Under the pieces are notes generated by a model, which saw nothing but the letters and a program-made list of their open reading frames with translations, was not told the DNA's origin and did not search any database. From positions 1-18,319 of the forward strand of contig SLQI01000054.1 in the NCBI GenBank assembly GCA_007131535.1: DNA of 18,319 nucleotides. The letters are read 5' to 3'. Source of the stretch: Balneolales bacterium. Lineage in GTDB: Bacteria; Bacteroidota; Rhodothermia; Balneolales; Natronogracilivirgulaceae. Shown one piece after another: positions 7,351 to 14,689 of this stretch. How positions within the stretch are numbered: the stretch's first letter is position 1; each line of letters starts with the position of its first letter. Position numbers and translations under genes: made by a program.

Positions 7351-7457
7351 TGTATGAGCTGTTGCCCCTGTAAGTTAGAGCTATAACAAATGGGGTAATA
7401 GCCGTCTGTAGATGATAACCAAGCGACTCGTACGGAGAATACGAGTCGCTTTTTTTT
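7351..7457 (+). ncRNA. Candidate small RNA (or structured 3' UTR) ending in a strong terminator
   Basis: No reading frame is present, but the stretch is highly structured. GCTGTTGCCCC (7358-7368) pairs with GGGGTAATAGC (7392-7402) over 11 positions, nine Watson-Crick and two G-U. Both wobbles are G-U only in plus-strand RNA (they would be A-C mismatches on the other strand), which supports transcription to the right. The loop may carry a small GTTA/TAAC helix. The strong terminator at 7421-7457 closes the element. The 5' end is not defined. It could be its own transcript, be processed from the regulator mRNA, or simply be that mRNA's 3' UTR. No known family recognised. Confidence 0.4.
7421..7457 (+). 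terminator. Very strong intrinsic terminator
   Basis: A 12-bp perfect stem (AAGCGACTCGTA 7421-7432 with TACGAGTCGCTT 7440-7451), loop 7 bases, runs into eight T (7450-7457). It lies 135 bases beyond the response regulator stop, after another hairpin, so it may terminate a separate small transcript. Confidence 0.92.
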
Positions 7458-7743
7458 AATACCACATGATCAAGGAAATTCAACTGATCAATTAGCGGCA
7501 AGTTTCCGGTATACCCCTTAGACTACCACTTCGGCATTTTCTGTTAAGATCAATTCATCTCTGTCACAATCCGATCCGGAATCTACAACTCATTAAATTC
7601 CATTCATTTTGCCTACACTAATTATTTAATCTTTTATTTGGGATATGTAATTAAATGGTTTGCAAAATGTTATAATTTTGTAAAATATTTATTTGCATAG
7701 CTACTTGTAAAAAAGTAAACTCATCAGAGTTAAAGGTGCATGC
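7458..7743. other. AT-rich leader/promoter region of the protease gene
   Basis: No reading frame or RNA gene is evident. A TATAAT hexamer at 7671-7676 could be a -10 box for a transcript with a leader of nearly 200 bases, but no good -35 is visible. The composition becomes strongly AT-rich from about 7610. Confidence 0.4.
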
Positions 7744-7768
7744 TATAATCTATTAAGTGCAGATTATA
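7744..7768. promoter_or_regulatory. 8-bp inverted repeat overlapping a -10-like box upstream of the protease
   Basis: TATAATCT (7744-7751) and AGATTATA (7761-7768) form a perfect inverted repeat with a 9-base spacer. The left arm includes TATAAT preceded by TGC (an extended -10 pattern, TGCTATAAT at 7741-7749). GTGCA occurs three times nearby. It may be an operator overlapping a promoter, about 110-130 bases before the protease start. Confidence 0.35.
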
Positions 7769-7876
7769 ATCAAAGGATCGAAGTGCATTGCCCTTTTGGA
7801 TGAAGAGGTCTAAACCCTGTTTCTATGAGAAACATGATACATATCCATACCTCTGAATTTAAACCCTAAATAAAAG

Positions 7877-9775
7877 ATGTGTAAAATGAGTAACAAGAAA
7901 TCATACCCTGTATTCGGGTATCTGTGTGTTGGATTGCTAATTGTATCCATATCGTTTGTTTCCTGTGATTCACCGATGGATTCCGATATCAACCCGGATG
8001 AAAGGCAAGAAGCTACAACGCCAGGACAAGGCAGCATTGAACAATCATCGGCACCTGACCGGTATATTGTCGGCCTGAAGCCTGGTAAAGCCGATATTGC
8101 ACGCGAAGCATCAGATGATGTATATCTGGAATTTGATTTTGGCGATATCGGTACTGCTGTATCCGGCAGGTTTCCTGAAGCTGCAAGAGAAGCTCTGCAA
8201 AACAACCCAAACGTCAGGTATATCGAAGCTGAGGGTGTTATGCAAGCCCATGACTGGGTCGATGAGGATGAAGGGAACCCCAATAACGAACAAGTGTTAC
8301 CCTGGGGAATCGACCGGGTTGATGCTGATGTGGTAATTGAACAAGGCGAAACCGGAGAAGGTGCTAAAATTACCATCATCGACAGTGGAATTGATCCGAA
8401 TCACGAGACCCTTGCCGATAATGTAGCAGGGGGCCGGGCATGGGCAACTTGCCGAGGCGGACAATGTGCTGAGCCCTGGGATGATGACAATAACCACGGA
8501 ACGCACGTAGCCGGTACAGCCGGAGCGGTAAACAACCATATCGGCGTTGTTGGCGTAGCTACCGAAGCTGAGCTTTATGCCGCAAAAGTACTTGACAGCC
8601 GAGGCAGTGGAAGCTTTTCTGATGTTGCTGCTGCTATTGAGTGGTCAGCCAATGAAGGCCATGATGTTGCCAACTTAAGTCTTGGCGGAGGTGCCTCTGC
8701 TGTTGTCGAAGATGCTGTGAAATATGCCGATGCAAATGGAGTGCTTGTAATTGCTTCAGCCGGAAATTCCGGACCGGGTGAAAATACGGTAAATTACCCG
8801 GCAGCTTATGACGAGGTCATGGCCGTTAGTGCAACTGATCAGAATGATGATATTGCCAATTTTTCATCCCGTGGAAACGAAGTTGAAATTACGGCACCGG
8901 GCGTTGATGTCCTTTCCTCTATTCCCGGAGATAACTATGATGCTTACAATGGTACATCAATGTCTGCTCCTCATGTGGCAGGTGCCGGTGCACTACTCAT
9001 GAGTTCACTTGGAATGTCTAATGATGAAGCACGTTCTCATCTTAAAGAAACTGCCGAAGATATCGGACTGGATGACACCGAACAAGGCGCCGGCTTAATG
9101 AATGTCGCTGCCGCTATGGATGTTGAGGGTGACGATGACAATGGAGAAGAAGACCCGGTTGAATTAACGGTTGAAACCGGTGAAGCCACCAACATCGGCG
9201 AAAACTCAGCTACCCTGACAGGAGAGCTCATCGAGTTAGAAAACTCTGATGATGCCAACGTTTATTTTGAGTGGGGTGAGCAGGGCAATCTGTCCAATAC
9301 AACTTCAACTCAGACTCTTTCAGCAACCGGTTCATTTGACGAGTTTATTTCTGACCTTAGTTCCGGAACGGATTATGAATTCCGGGCTGTGGCTGAAGCT
9401 AACGGGGAAACCAGTACCGGCGCTGTCGTCAGCTTTAGTACCGAAGAAGAGGAGGATGATAATGGTGACACCGAGCCCTCTGCTCCGGTAATAGAAGCTT
9501 TTGAAGTTACAGATGTAAGCAACCCGCGCTGGGCTCGTGCTGAAGTTGAGTGGACCGTATCCGACGAAGCCGGAAACCTTGACCAGGTTGAAACAGTAAT
9601 GGCATTGGATGGCCAGGTACTCGACACCGAGACCACTTCGGTCAGTGGTTCGATGGTTTCAGGCGAACATGAGCATCGGGAGCGTGACGGTCAGGGTGAA
9701 ACGTATGACATCACTATAACTGTGACCGATACGGATGGCAACAGTACTTCCGAAACGCAATCGATTGAATTATAA
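7877..9775 (+). CDS. Lipoprotein subtilisin-family (S8) serine protease
   Basis: A 632-residue secreted protease. The signal peptide ends in a lipobox (SISFVSC, lipidation at C30), predicting a membrane-anchored enzyme. An I9-type propeptide follows (about 61-125, DRYIVGLKPG to NPNVRYIEAEG), then the S8 domain (about 140-410). The catalytic triad is D169 (ITIIDSGID), H207 (NNHGTHVAGT) and S361 (YNGTSMSAPHVAGA), with oxyanion N297 (ASAGNSG). C192 and C197 may form a disulfide. After an acidic linker come a fibronectin-III-like module (about 430-520) and a second beta-sandwich (about 535-632). There is no type IX secretion sorting tail. The protein is strongly acidic. An in-frame ATG at 7886 is an equally good start, and the signal peptide works from either. 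The gene is single with a strong terminator. The substrate is unknown. Confidence 0.95.
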   Translation: MCKMSNKKSYPVFGYLCVGLLIVSISFVSCDSPMDSDINPDERQEATTPGQGSIEQSSAPDRYIVGLKPGKADIAREASDDVYLEFDFGDIGTAVSGRFPEAAREALQNNPNVRYIEAEGVMQAHDWVDEDEGNPNNEQVLPWGIDRVDADVVIEQGETGEGAKITIIDSGIDPNHETLADNVAGGRAWATCRGGQCAEPWDDDNNHGTHVAGTAGAVNNHIGVVGVATEAELYAAKVLDSRGSGSFSDVAAAIEWSANEGHDVANLSLGGGASAVVEDAVKYADANGVLVIASAGNSGPGENTVNYPAAYDEVMAVSATDQNDDIANFSSRGNEVEITAPGVDVLSSIPGDNYDAYNGTSMSAPHVAGAGALLMSSLGMSNDEARSHLKETAEDIGLDDTEQGAGLMNVAAAMDVEGDDDNGEEDPVELTVETGEATNIGENSATLTGELIELENSDDANVYFEWGEQGNLSNTTSTQTLSATGSFDEFISDLSSGTDYEFRAVAEANGETSTGAVVSFSTEEEEDDNGDTEPSAPVIEAFEVTDVSNPRWARAEVEWTVSDEAGNLDQVETVMALDGQVLDTETTSVSGSMVSGEHEHRERDGQGETYDITITVTDTDGNSTSETQSIEL

Positions 9776-9814
9776 CCAATTTTTGAGCAGCCAAAAGCTC
9801 AATTCGATTGACAC

Positions 9815-9850
9815 AGCCTGCTCTGGCAACCTTCCGGAGCAGGCTTTTTT
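9815..9850 (+). terminator. Intrinsic terminator of the protease gene
   Basis: AGCCTGCTC (9815-9823) pairs perfectly with GAGCAGGCT (9837-9845) and runs into six T (9845-9850). A smaller hairpin TTGAGC/GCTCAA (9783-9802) lies between it and the stop codon. Confidence 0.92.
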
Positions 9851-10060
9851 ATTGCCATTTCATTTACCATGTTTCGGATTATGTTTGAGATTTAGACTTT
9901 AAAAGCGCCGGGCCTCGTCATGCCGGAATGATGTGCTGCTTATGCGGAACAGACAGGAAACACCAGGGCGTCTCAGATAAATTGTGCAGCTTAATATCTC
10001 ATCAAACATTACATACGAACTGTATCCGCTAAAATCAGCCGGAAAAAGCCTACCCGCAAA
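9851..10060. other. Non-coding stretch before the tRNA relic
   Basis: No convincing reading frame. A GC-richer patch around 9904-9935 contains short palindromic pieces (CATGCCGGAATGATG) that could be a decayed dispersed repeat, which cannot be tested within one window. The stretch, together with the tRNA relic that follows, looks like worn-out sequence. Confidence 0.35.
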
Positions 10061-10117
10061 TTGTAGCGCGGGAGAGATGAACCGTCGACCGTCAGCCGGC
10101 GGATAGGAATCCGACGC
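10061..10117 (-). pseudogene. Decayed partial copy of the tRNA-Met gene
   Basis: Three blocks match the intact tRNA in the same order and orientation: TTGTAGCGCGGG (10061-10072 versus 10156-10167, identical), TGAACCGtCGACC (10078-10090 versus 10175-10187, one difference) and GAATCCGACGC (10107-10117 versus 10198-10208, identical). They correspond to the 3' acceptor strand, T arm and anticodon 5' stem. The T stem is broken, the anticodon loop is altered and the D arm is not recognisable, so it cannot be a working tRNA. Offsets of 95, 97 and 91 bases show small insertions and deletions since duplication. Confidence 0.8.
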
Positions 10118-10158
10118 ACGGTATGCGCAAGGTTTTGGGAGATGTGGAAAAAAACTTG

Positions 10159-10232
10159 TAGCGCGGGGCGGATTTGAACCGCCGACCTCCGGGTTATGAA
10201 TCCGACGCTCTTACCAACTGAGCTACCGCGCC
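10159..10232 (-). tRNA. tRNA-Met (CAT anticodon)
   Basis: The minus strand gives a 74-nt cloverleaf: acceptor GGCGCGG/CCGCGCT with a G1-U72 wobble, D arm GCTC/GAGC, anticodon loop TTCATAA (anticodon CAT), variable loop AGGTC and T arm GGCGG-TTCAAAT-CCGCC. Position 31-39 is an A-C mismatch. CCA is not encoded. After A73 the strand reads CAAG and then seven T, a simple transcription stop. G1-U72 and the D loop argue against initiator tRNA, so elongator Met is likely. A CAT tRNA modified to read AUA (Ile2) cannot be fully excluded. A promoter-like sequence lies just upstream, and a decayed copy lies downstream. Confidence 0.93.
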
Positions 10233-10254
10233 ATCTATCCAATCAGAGCTTCCA

Positions 10255-10283
10255 AAAATACAAAGAGATTTCCCATTTGTAAA
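10255..10283 (-). promoter_or_regulatory. Promoter of the tRNA-Met gene
   Basis: On the minus strand TTTACA (10283-10278) and TATTTT (10260-10255) are 17 bases apart, a sigma-70-like layout. TATTTTTG (10260-10253) also matches the TAnnTTTG box of Bacteroidota. A start near 10247 leaves a leader of about 15 bases before the tRNA. Confidence 0.5.
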
Positions 10284-10317
10284 GTAAAACATCACTGAAT
10301 TATTGTACTTTCGTTCC

Positions 10318-10325
10318 TATATTTG
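10318..10325 (+). promoter_or_regulatory. Possible -7 box of proS
   Basis: TATATTTG matches TAnnTTTG exactly and lies about 60 bases before the proS start. No clear -33 or -35 partner is visible, so the assignment is tentative. Confidence 0.3.
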
Positions 10326-10386
10326 CGGGCATAATACAAACCAGGCAAAAAAATTTTTCACTTCCTTAACCTTGTAACAACTTCCC

Positions 10387-11862
10387 ATGGCAAAACAGAT
10401 TACATCCCAACAAAAAGATTACGCTCAGTGGTATCAGGATGTCGTACGAGAAGCGAAACTGGCCGATCACTCTCCGGTGCGCGGTTGCATGGTGATCCGG
10501 CCGAATGGCTATGCGCTTTGGGAAAACATGCAGCAGTCGCTGGATCAAATGTTTAAAGATACCGGCCACTCCAATGCCTATTTCCCTTTGTTCATCCCGA
10601 AATCCTATCTGTCTAAAGAAGCTGAGCATGTTGAGGGTTTTGCCAAAGAGTGCGCGGTGGTTACCCACAGCCGGTTGATCAATACCGAAGACGGTAAAGT
10701 GGATGTGGATCCGGAATCCGAATTGGAAGAGCAATTAATTGTCCGGCCCACATCAGAAACGATTATCTGGGATACTTATCGGAACTGGATTCAATCCTAC
10801 CGGGATCTCCCGTTGCTCCTTAACCAATGGGCCAATGTAGTTCGATGGGAGATGCGAACCCGGCTGTTTCTGCGTACTATGGAATTTCTCTGGCAGGAAG
10901 GGCACACCGCTCACGCCACTAAAGAAGAGGCCATCGAAGAAACCGAGCGCATGTTGGGAGTGTATCAAACCTTTGCCGAAGAATATATGGCCATGCCGGT
11001 AATACCCGGCCTTAAAACCGAGGCCGAGCGCTTTGCCGGTGCGGTGGAGACTTATTGTATTGAAGCGTTGATGCAGGATAACCGGGCGCTCCAGGCCGGC
11101 ACCTCTCATTTCCTCGGGCAAAATTTCGCAAAGGCATTCGATGTCCGCTTTCAGGATAAAGACGGAGAGGAAAAGTTTGTCTGGGCTACAAGCTGGGGCG
11201 TTTCCACACGGCTTATCGGCGGGTTGATTATGACGCACTCCGACGATAACGGGCTGGTACTGCCTCCGAAGCTGGCACCGGTTCAGGCAGCGATTGTTCC
11301 GATCTGGAAAAATGACGACGAAAAAGCCGAAGTGCTTAGCTACGCCGGGAACTTGAAATCAGCTCTAAAGGAGCAGGGAGTTCGATGCATCCTTGATGAC
11401 CGCGACCAGTATAAACCCGGCTGGAAATTTGCCCAGCATGAAGTGGAGGGAGTTCCCCTGCGTTTGGCCGTCGGCCCAAGAGATGTTAAAAACGGCAATG
11501 TGGAAATTGCGCGACGGCATGATCGCACAAAGGATATTGTAGAGGTGGATGATATCGGCCAAAAAGTGCTAAAGGAGCTGGAGACGATACAAAGCGAGTT
11601 GTATCAGACCGCAAAAAAACGGATGGAAGACAACACCCGTCACGTTGAGAGTTATGATGAATTCAAAAAAGTAATCACTGAAGATGGCGGGTTTGTCTAC
11701 GCGCATTGGGATGGTACAACCGAGACCGAGCTTAAAATCAAAGAAGATACCAAGGCTACCATCCGCTGTATTCCGTTTGATTACGACAAAAGCGAACCCG
11801 GCCAATGCATGGTTACCGGCCAACCCTCCAGGGGTAAGGTGATTTTTGCCCGCGCTTATTAA
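10387..11862 (+). CDS. proS: Prolyl-tRNA synthetase, archaeal/eukaryal-like type
   Basis: A 491-residue class IIa synthetase charging tRNA-Pro. It begins directly with the catalytic core (ADHSPVRGCMVIRPNGYALWE). The proline-binding RPTSET is at 120-125, motif 2 is RWEMRTRLFLRTMEFLWQEG (153-172), and motif 3 is SWGVSTRLIGGL (269-280). There is no editing insertion between motifs 2 and 3. An anticodon-binding domain (about 300-400) and a C-terminal domain ending in FARAY follow, with the terminal Tyr typical of this type. In many relatives the C-terminal domain binds zinc with four cysteines. Here only C461 and C474 remain, so the metal site looks degenerate. The ribosome site is weak. The gene is monocistronic, with no clear terminator before the next cluster. 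Confidence 0.97.
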   Translation: MAKQITSQQKDYAQWYQDVVREAKLADHSPVRGCMVIRPNGYALWENMQQSLDQMFKDTGHSNAYFPLFIPKSYLSKEAEHVEGFAKECAVVTHSRLINTEDGKVDVDPESELEEQLIVRPTSETIIWDTYRNWIQSYRDLPLLLNQWANVVRWEMRTRLFLRTMEFLWQEGHTAHATKEEAIEETERMLGVYQTFAEEYMAMPVIPGLKTEAERFAGAVETYCIEALMQDNRALQAGTSHFLGQNFAKAFDVRFQDKDGEEKFVWATSWGVSTRLIGGLIMTHSDDNGLVLPPKLAPVQAAIVPIWKNDDEKAEVLSYAGNLKSALKEQGVRCILDDRDQYKPGWKFAQHEVEGVPLRLAVGPRDVKNGNVEIARRHDRTKDIVEVDDIGQKVLKELETIQSELYQTAKKRMEDNTRHVESYDEFKKVITEDGGFVYAHWDGTTETELKIKEDTKATIRCIPFDYDKSEPGQCMVTGQPSRGKVIFARAY

Positions 11863-11937
11863 GCCGTATTTCTTCCGCTGTACCGGTAAAGCAATGCCGG
11901 AAAGGTGATTTTAAAATTAGCTAAAACGATTTTACAC

Positions 11938-11983
11938 CCGGTTCAGGTTAAGAATCAATAGAGATACTATAAACCTGAACCGG
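11938..11983 (+). promoter_or_regulatory. 12-bp perfect inverted repeat directly before the PAP2-like gene
   Basis: CCGGTTCAGGTT (11938-11949) and AACCTGAACCGG (11972-11983) are perfect inverted copies around a 22-base loop. The right arm ends six bases before the ATG at 11989 and covers the only purine-rich ribosome-site candidate (GGAA). There is no T-run, so it is not a usual terminator. It may control translation of the cluster, or be an operator. Confidence 0.55.
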
Positions 11984-11988
11984 AATAC

Positions 11989-12603
11989 ATGAGCTGGGCC
12001 CGCATTTACTCAGATTTATTCAACCCCCTCATCATGAATGTAGTGGTGGTTATTGTTTCGGCCTTTCTCTCCGGAGTGGATTTTGAAGAAATCATTTTCA
12101 CCGGAATAGCGGCAGCCGGACTTATTGGAGTGTTGCCCTATTGGTACCTTCGGAGACAAATCAACCGAAAAGTAATTGATGATGTTGATGTTAAGGAGAA
12201 GCTTCAACGATTGAGGCCTCTTGCTTTTACTATTTCTTCTTTTTTGATCTTTGCCGGACTGTTGGCAATCTGGCAGCCAGGAGAAGACCATTTTTTGCTT
12301 TTTATCGTGTTGAGCTATGCTGTATGTGCCATATTAGCTGCCATCATTACAAGATTCTGGAAGATCAGTCTGCACAATGCCTGCTTTACAGCAGTCTGGG
12401 CGATCGTATTAATACAGCTTTGGCTCATTTCTGCATCGGAATTCTACATATATCTGTTTTCAATATTGGCTTTGCTTAGCATTGTGTTAATGGGAGCGGC
12501 GAGGGTTAAACTCCGGGTTCATACGGTGGGTCAGGTAATTGGAGGAGTTTTATTCGGACTGATTTTGCCGGTTTTATTATTTTATCTGTTCATTTTTCCA
12601 TAA
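11989..12603 (+). CDS. PAP2-superfamily-like integral membrane protein
   Basis: A 204-residue membrane protein with about six hydrophobic segments. It carries a recognisable but modified acid phosphatase (PAP2) signature. Motif C1, K-x6-RP, is intact (K69 to R76-P77). C2, normally PSGH, reads ISLH (H129). C3, normally S-R-x5-H-x3-D, reads A-R-x5-H-x3-Q (R172, H178, Q182). PAP2 enzymes dephosphorylate lipid phosphates such as undecaprenyl or phosphatidyl derivatives. Here the nucleophile H178, R172 and H129 are kept, but the supporting Asp is Gln and the first Ser is Ala, so activity may differ. It is the first gene of a cluster: the NAD(P)HX repair gene starts 11 bases after its stop. Fold is likely; substrate is unknown. 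Confidence 0.75.
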   Translation: MSWARIYSDLFNPLIMNVVVVIVSAFLSGVDFEEIIFTGIAAAGLIGVLPYWYLRRQINRKVIDDVDVKEKLQRLRPLAFTISSFLIFAGLLAIWQPGEDHFLLFIVLSYAVCAILAAIITRFWKISLHNACFTAVWAIVLIQLWLISASEFYIYLFSILALLSIVLMGAARVKLRVHTVGQVIGGVLFGLILPVLLFYLFIFP

Positions 12604-12614
12604 ATATTTTTTGT

Positions 12615-14120
12615 ATGAATCGGAGTTTTCAACCTGTAGCTGAAAGTGCCCAGGCAGCCGAAGTTGATCGCCACAGTATAGAAGACTATGGGGTCCCCTC
12701 TGTTGCATTAATGGAAACAGCCGGAAGTAAAACCGCCGATTTACTTTCTGCCCGGACTCAGCCGGATCATCGAATTGCCGTTATCTGTGGAAAAGGCAAC
12801 AATGGTGGCGACGCTCTTGCAGCAGCCCGGCAGCTCCATGCTTCCGGAAGGAACATTGCTATATATTTGTCTATGGGGGATAATGATTTATCTCCTGATG
12901 CCGAAACCAACTACCGGATTCTCAAAACAATCGCGGCCCAAACCGAAGGCATCACTTTTTATGAAAACTTCGACGAACTGATCTCTTCACCGGTAAACTG
13001 GTGGGTCGACGGTATTTTCGGAACCGGACTGAATAGCGAAGTCCGCCAGCCTGTTGCATCCATTATTGATCTAATAAACGGGCATCCAGCACCAGTGCTT
13101 GCGTTGGATGTCCCATCCGGACTGCATGGGACTACCGGTCAGGTTTTAGGTACCGCCATCCGGGCTGATATGACCGTCATGTACGGCATGGCAAAACTGG
13201 GAGGTTTCATCGGGAAGGGGCCGGAATATTGCGGTGAACGGCACACCGTTTCGCTTGGTTTTACCGGTCCGGCGATGAGCCAAATCACTCGTTATTTAAT
13301 TCATGGGGATGAAGTCTTTTCAACCGGGCCGGATCAAAGGTTCGAACACAAATATAAAGCCGGCATAGTGTACCTTTTAGCCGGAAGCCAGGGCATGACC
13401 GGTGCTGCCGTCATGGCAGCCAAAGCGGCGTGGTCTGCCGGTGCGGGCGGTGTGGTTGTGTTTACTCCGGCCGGTTTGCTTCCTGTGTATGAATACCATC
13501 TTCCTGAAGCTGTAAAAATTCCTGTCGGGACCGAGCAGGATTATTGGTTCAACCCTGATCACTACAAAACAGTACAGGATCAAATTAAAAAACGGCACCC
13601 TCACGTAATGCTGGCTGGTCCGGGAACCGGAAACCGATCCGAAACATCAAAGTTCTTCCGGGAGTTATTGACCACTTATTCCGGTAAATTGGTCCTGGAT
13701 GCCGACGCTGTTAAAGTACTTTCAGACTCGGATATCCAAAGACCACGTAATCAAAAACTAATTATCACCCCGCACACCGGCGAGTTCTCGGAGGTAAGTG
13801 GATCCACTGAGTCGACCTCCTTCGAGAGACTTCGGGCTGCCGAAGATTTCGCCGGCAAACACTCGTTGTGTTTGGTACTCAAGGGAAGCCCGACTTTTGT
13901 TGTTGATGATCACCGATCCTGGTTAACCACCTACGATACTACTTCCTTCAGCCGCTTTGGCTTCGGCGATGTGCTATCCGGCATGATCGCTGCCGAATAT
14001 CTGCATCAGCCGGCTGCTGATGCTTGTATCTCGGCAATGCTCAGAGGATTTCAACGTTTGAAGCAACTTCATGGCGCTAACCCGAACACCATAGCCAAAC
14101 CGTTTGATCTGATTACCTGA
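12615..14120 (+). CDS. nnr: Bifunctional NAD(P)H-hydrate epimerase / ADP-dependent NAD(P)HX dehydratase
   Basis: A 501-residue cytoplasmic repair enzyme for damaged (hydrated) NADH and NADPH. The N-terminal YjeF epimerase domain (about 1-225) shows GKGNNGGD (59-66), WVDGIFGTGL with catalytic D132, and DVPSG (165-169). The C-terminal ribokinase-like dehydratase domain (about 240-495) starts at HKYKAG and shows AGSQGMTGAA, GPGTG (335-339), LDADAV (361-366), TPHTGE (385-390) and VLKGSPT. The nucleotide-site loop, usually GG(S/T)GDVL, reads FGFGDVLSG (448-456). The Asp is kept (D452), but a Gly and the Ser/Thr are replaced by Phe. Length is normal for the fused form. It lies between the PAP2-like and VanZ-like genes with gaps of 11 and 2 bases, so it is probably co-transcribed. 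Confidence 0.95.
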   Translation: MNRSFQPVAESAQAAEVDRHSIEDYGVPSVALMETAGSKTADLLSARTQPDHRIAVICGKGNNGGDALAAARQLHASGRNIAIYLSMGDNDLSPDAETNYRILKTIAAQTEGITFYENFDELISSPVNWWVDGIFGTGLNSEVRQPVASIIDLINGHPAPVLALDVPSGLHGTTGQVLGTAIRADMTVMYGMAKLGGFIGKGPEYCGERHTVSLGFTGPAMSQITRYLIHGDEVFSTGPDQRFEHKYKAGIVYLLAGSQGMTGAAVMAAKAAWSAGAGGVVVFTPAGLLPVYEYHLPEAVKIPVGTEQDYWFNPDHYKTVQDQIKKRHPHVMLAGPGTGNRSETSKFFRELLTTYSGKLVLDADAVKVLSDSDIQRPRNQKLIITPHTGEFSEVSGSTESTSFERLRAAEDFAGKHSLCLVLKGSPTFVVDDHRSWLTTYDTTSFSRFGFGDVLSGMIAAEYLHQPAADACISAMLRGFQRLKQLHGANPNTIAKPFDLIT

Positions 14121-14122
14121 TT

Positions 14123-14584
14123 TTGAAAAACTTCATCCGCCAACTTGCCGAACAACCATGGGTCATCAAAAGCATTCCAATTTTAACAGCCGCATGGACG
14201 GTATTGATTTTATATTTAACATTGATGCCGGCTGATCAGCTCGCTGTTTCCTCTTCTCTGTTCTCGTTCAGCAAGTTGGGTCACTTCGGGATGTTTGGCG
14301 GCTGGACAGGATTGGTTGGTCTGTATTACCTGATTGTAAAAAATAATTTAAATCCCCCCTTACTTGCTATAACATTATCGGGAATTATGTTCGGTGCCGG
14401 AATAGAGATTTTGCAGCATATTATGCCGTTTAATCGCACCGGCAGTATGGTGGATATTTTTTACAACTCTTTGGGCTGCATAACGGCACACTTTATTCTC
14501 ATTTACATCAGAAATATTTTGCGAATATTTGCTAATAGCGAATTTTCGCATACCAGGGTTTCTTCAACAATTCAGCAACAATAG
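14123..14584 (+). CDS. VanZ-like membrane protein
   Basis: A 153-residue protein with four hydrophobic segments (about 17-35, 55-72, 78-98 and 112-133). Polar residues match the VanZ family: K51 and H54 in the first conserved patch (SKLGHFGMFG), then E95, Q98, R105, D111 and N115 in GAGIEILQHI to VDIFYNSLGC. VanZ relatives include a teicoplanin-resistance factor, but most chromosomal copies have unknown function in the envelope. I use the TTG at 14123, two bases after the upstream stop, because the next ATG would remove the first membrane segment. Translational coupling to the preceding gene is likely. It is the last gene of the cluster, with no clear terminator. Confidence 0.85.
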   Translation: MKNFIRQLAEQPWVIKSIPILTAAWTVLILYLTLMPADQLAVSSSLFSFSKLGHFGMFGGWTGLVGLYYLIVKNNLNPPLLAITLSGIMFGAGIEILQHIMPFNRTGSMVDIFYNSLGCITAHFILIYIRNILRIFANSEFSHTRVSSTIQQQ

Positions 14585-14646
14585 TGTTCGTTGAACTGGC
14601 AAAGTAAGCAAATAATGGGTTGCAATACTCAAGTGATATTTGTTTA

Positions 14647-14675
14647 TTGCTGGGTATTCTCATGTAGACTAAAAT
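14647..14675 (+). promoter_or_regulatory. Possible promoter of the TonB gene
   Basis: TTGCTG (14647-14652) and TAAAAT (14670-14675) are 17 bases apart, a sigma-70-like arrangement with a weak -35. The implied start lies only about 8 bases before the ATG, so the transcript would have almost no leader. Confidence 0.3.
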
Positions 14676-14689
14676 CATAATAAATCTAT

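Noticed and set aside
7810..8379. 189-codon open frame antisense to the protease start
   Set aside because: It overlaps the protease signal peptide and propeptide and has the Ser/Cys-rich composition of a shadow frame.
10009..10242. 77-codon open frame on the minus strand
   Set aside because: It runs straight through the tRNA gene and its relic. The predicted N-terminus is a typical artefact of translating a tRNA.
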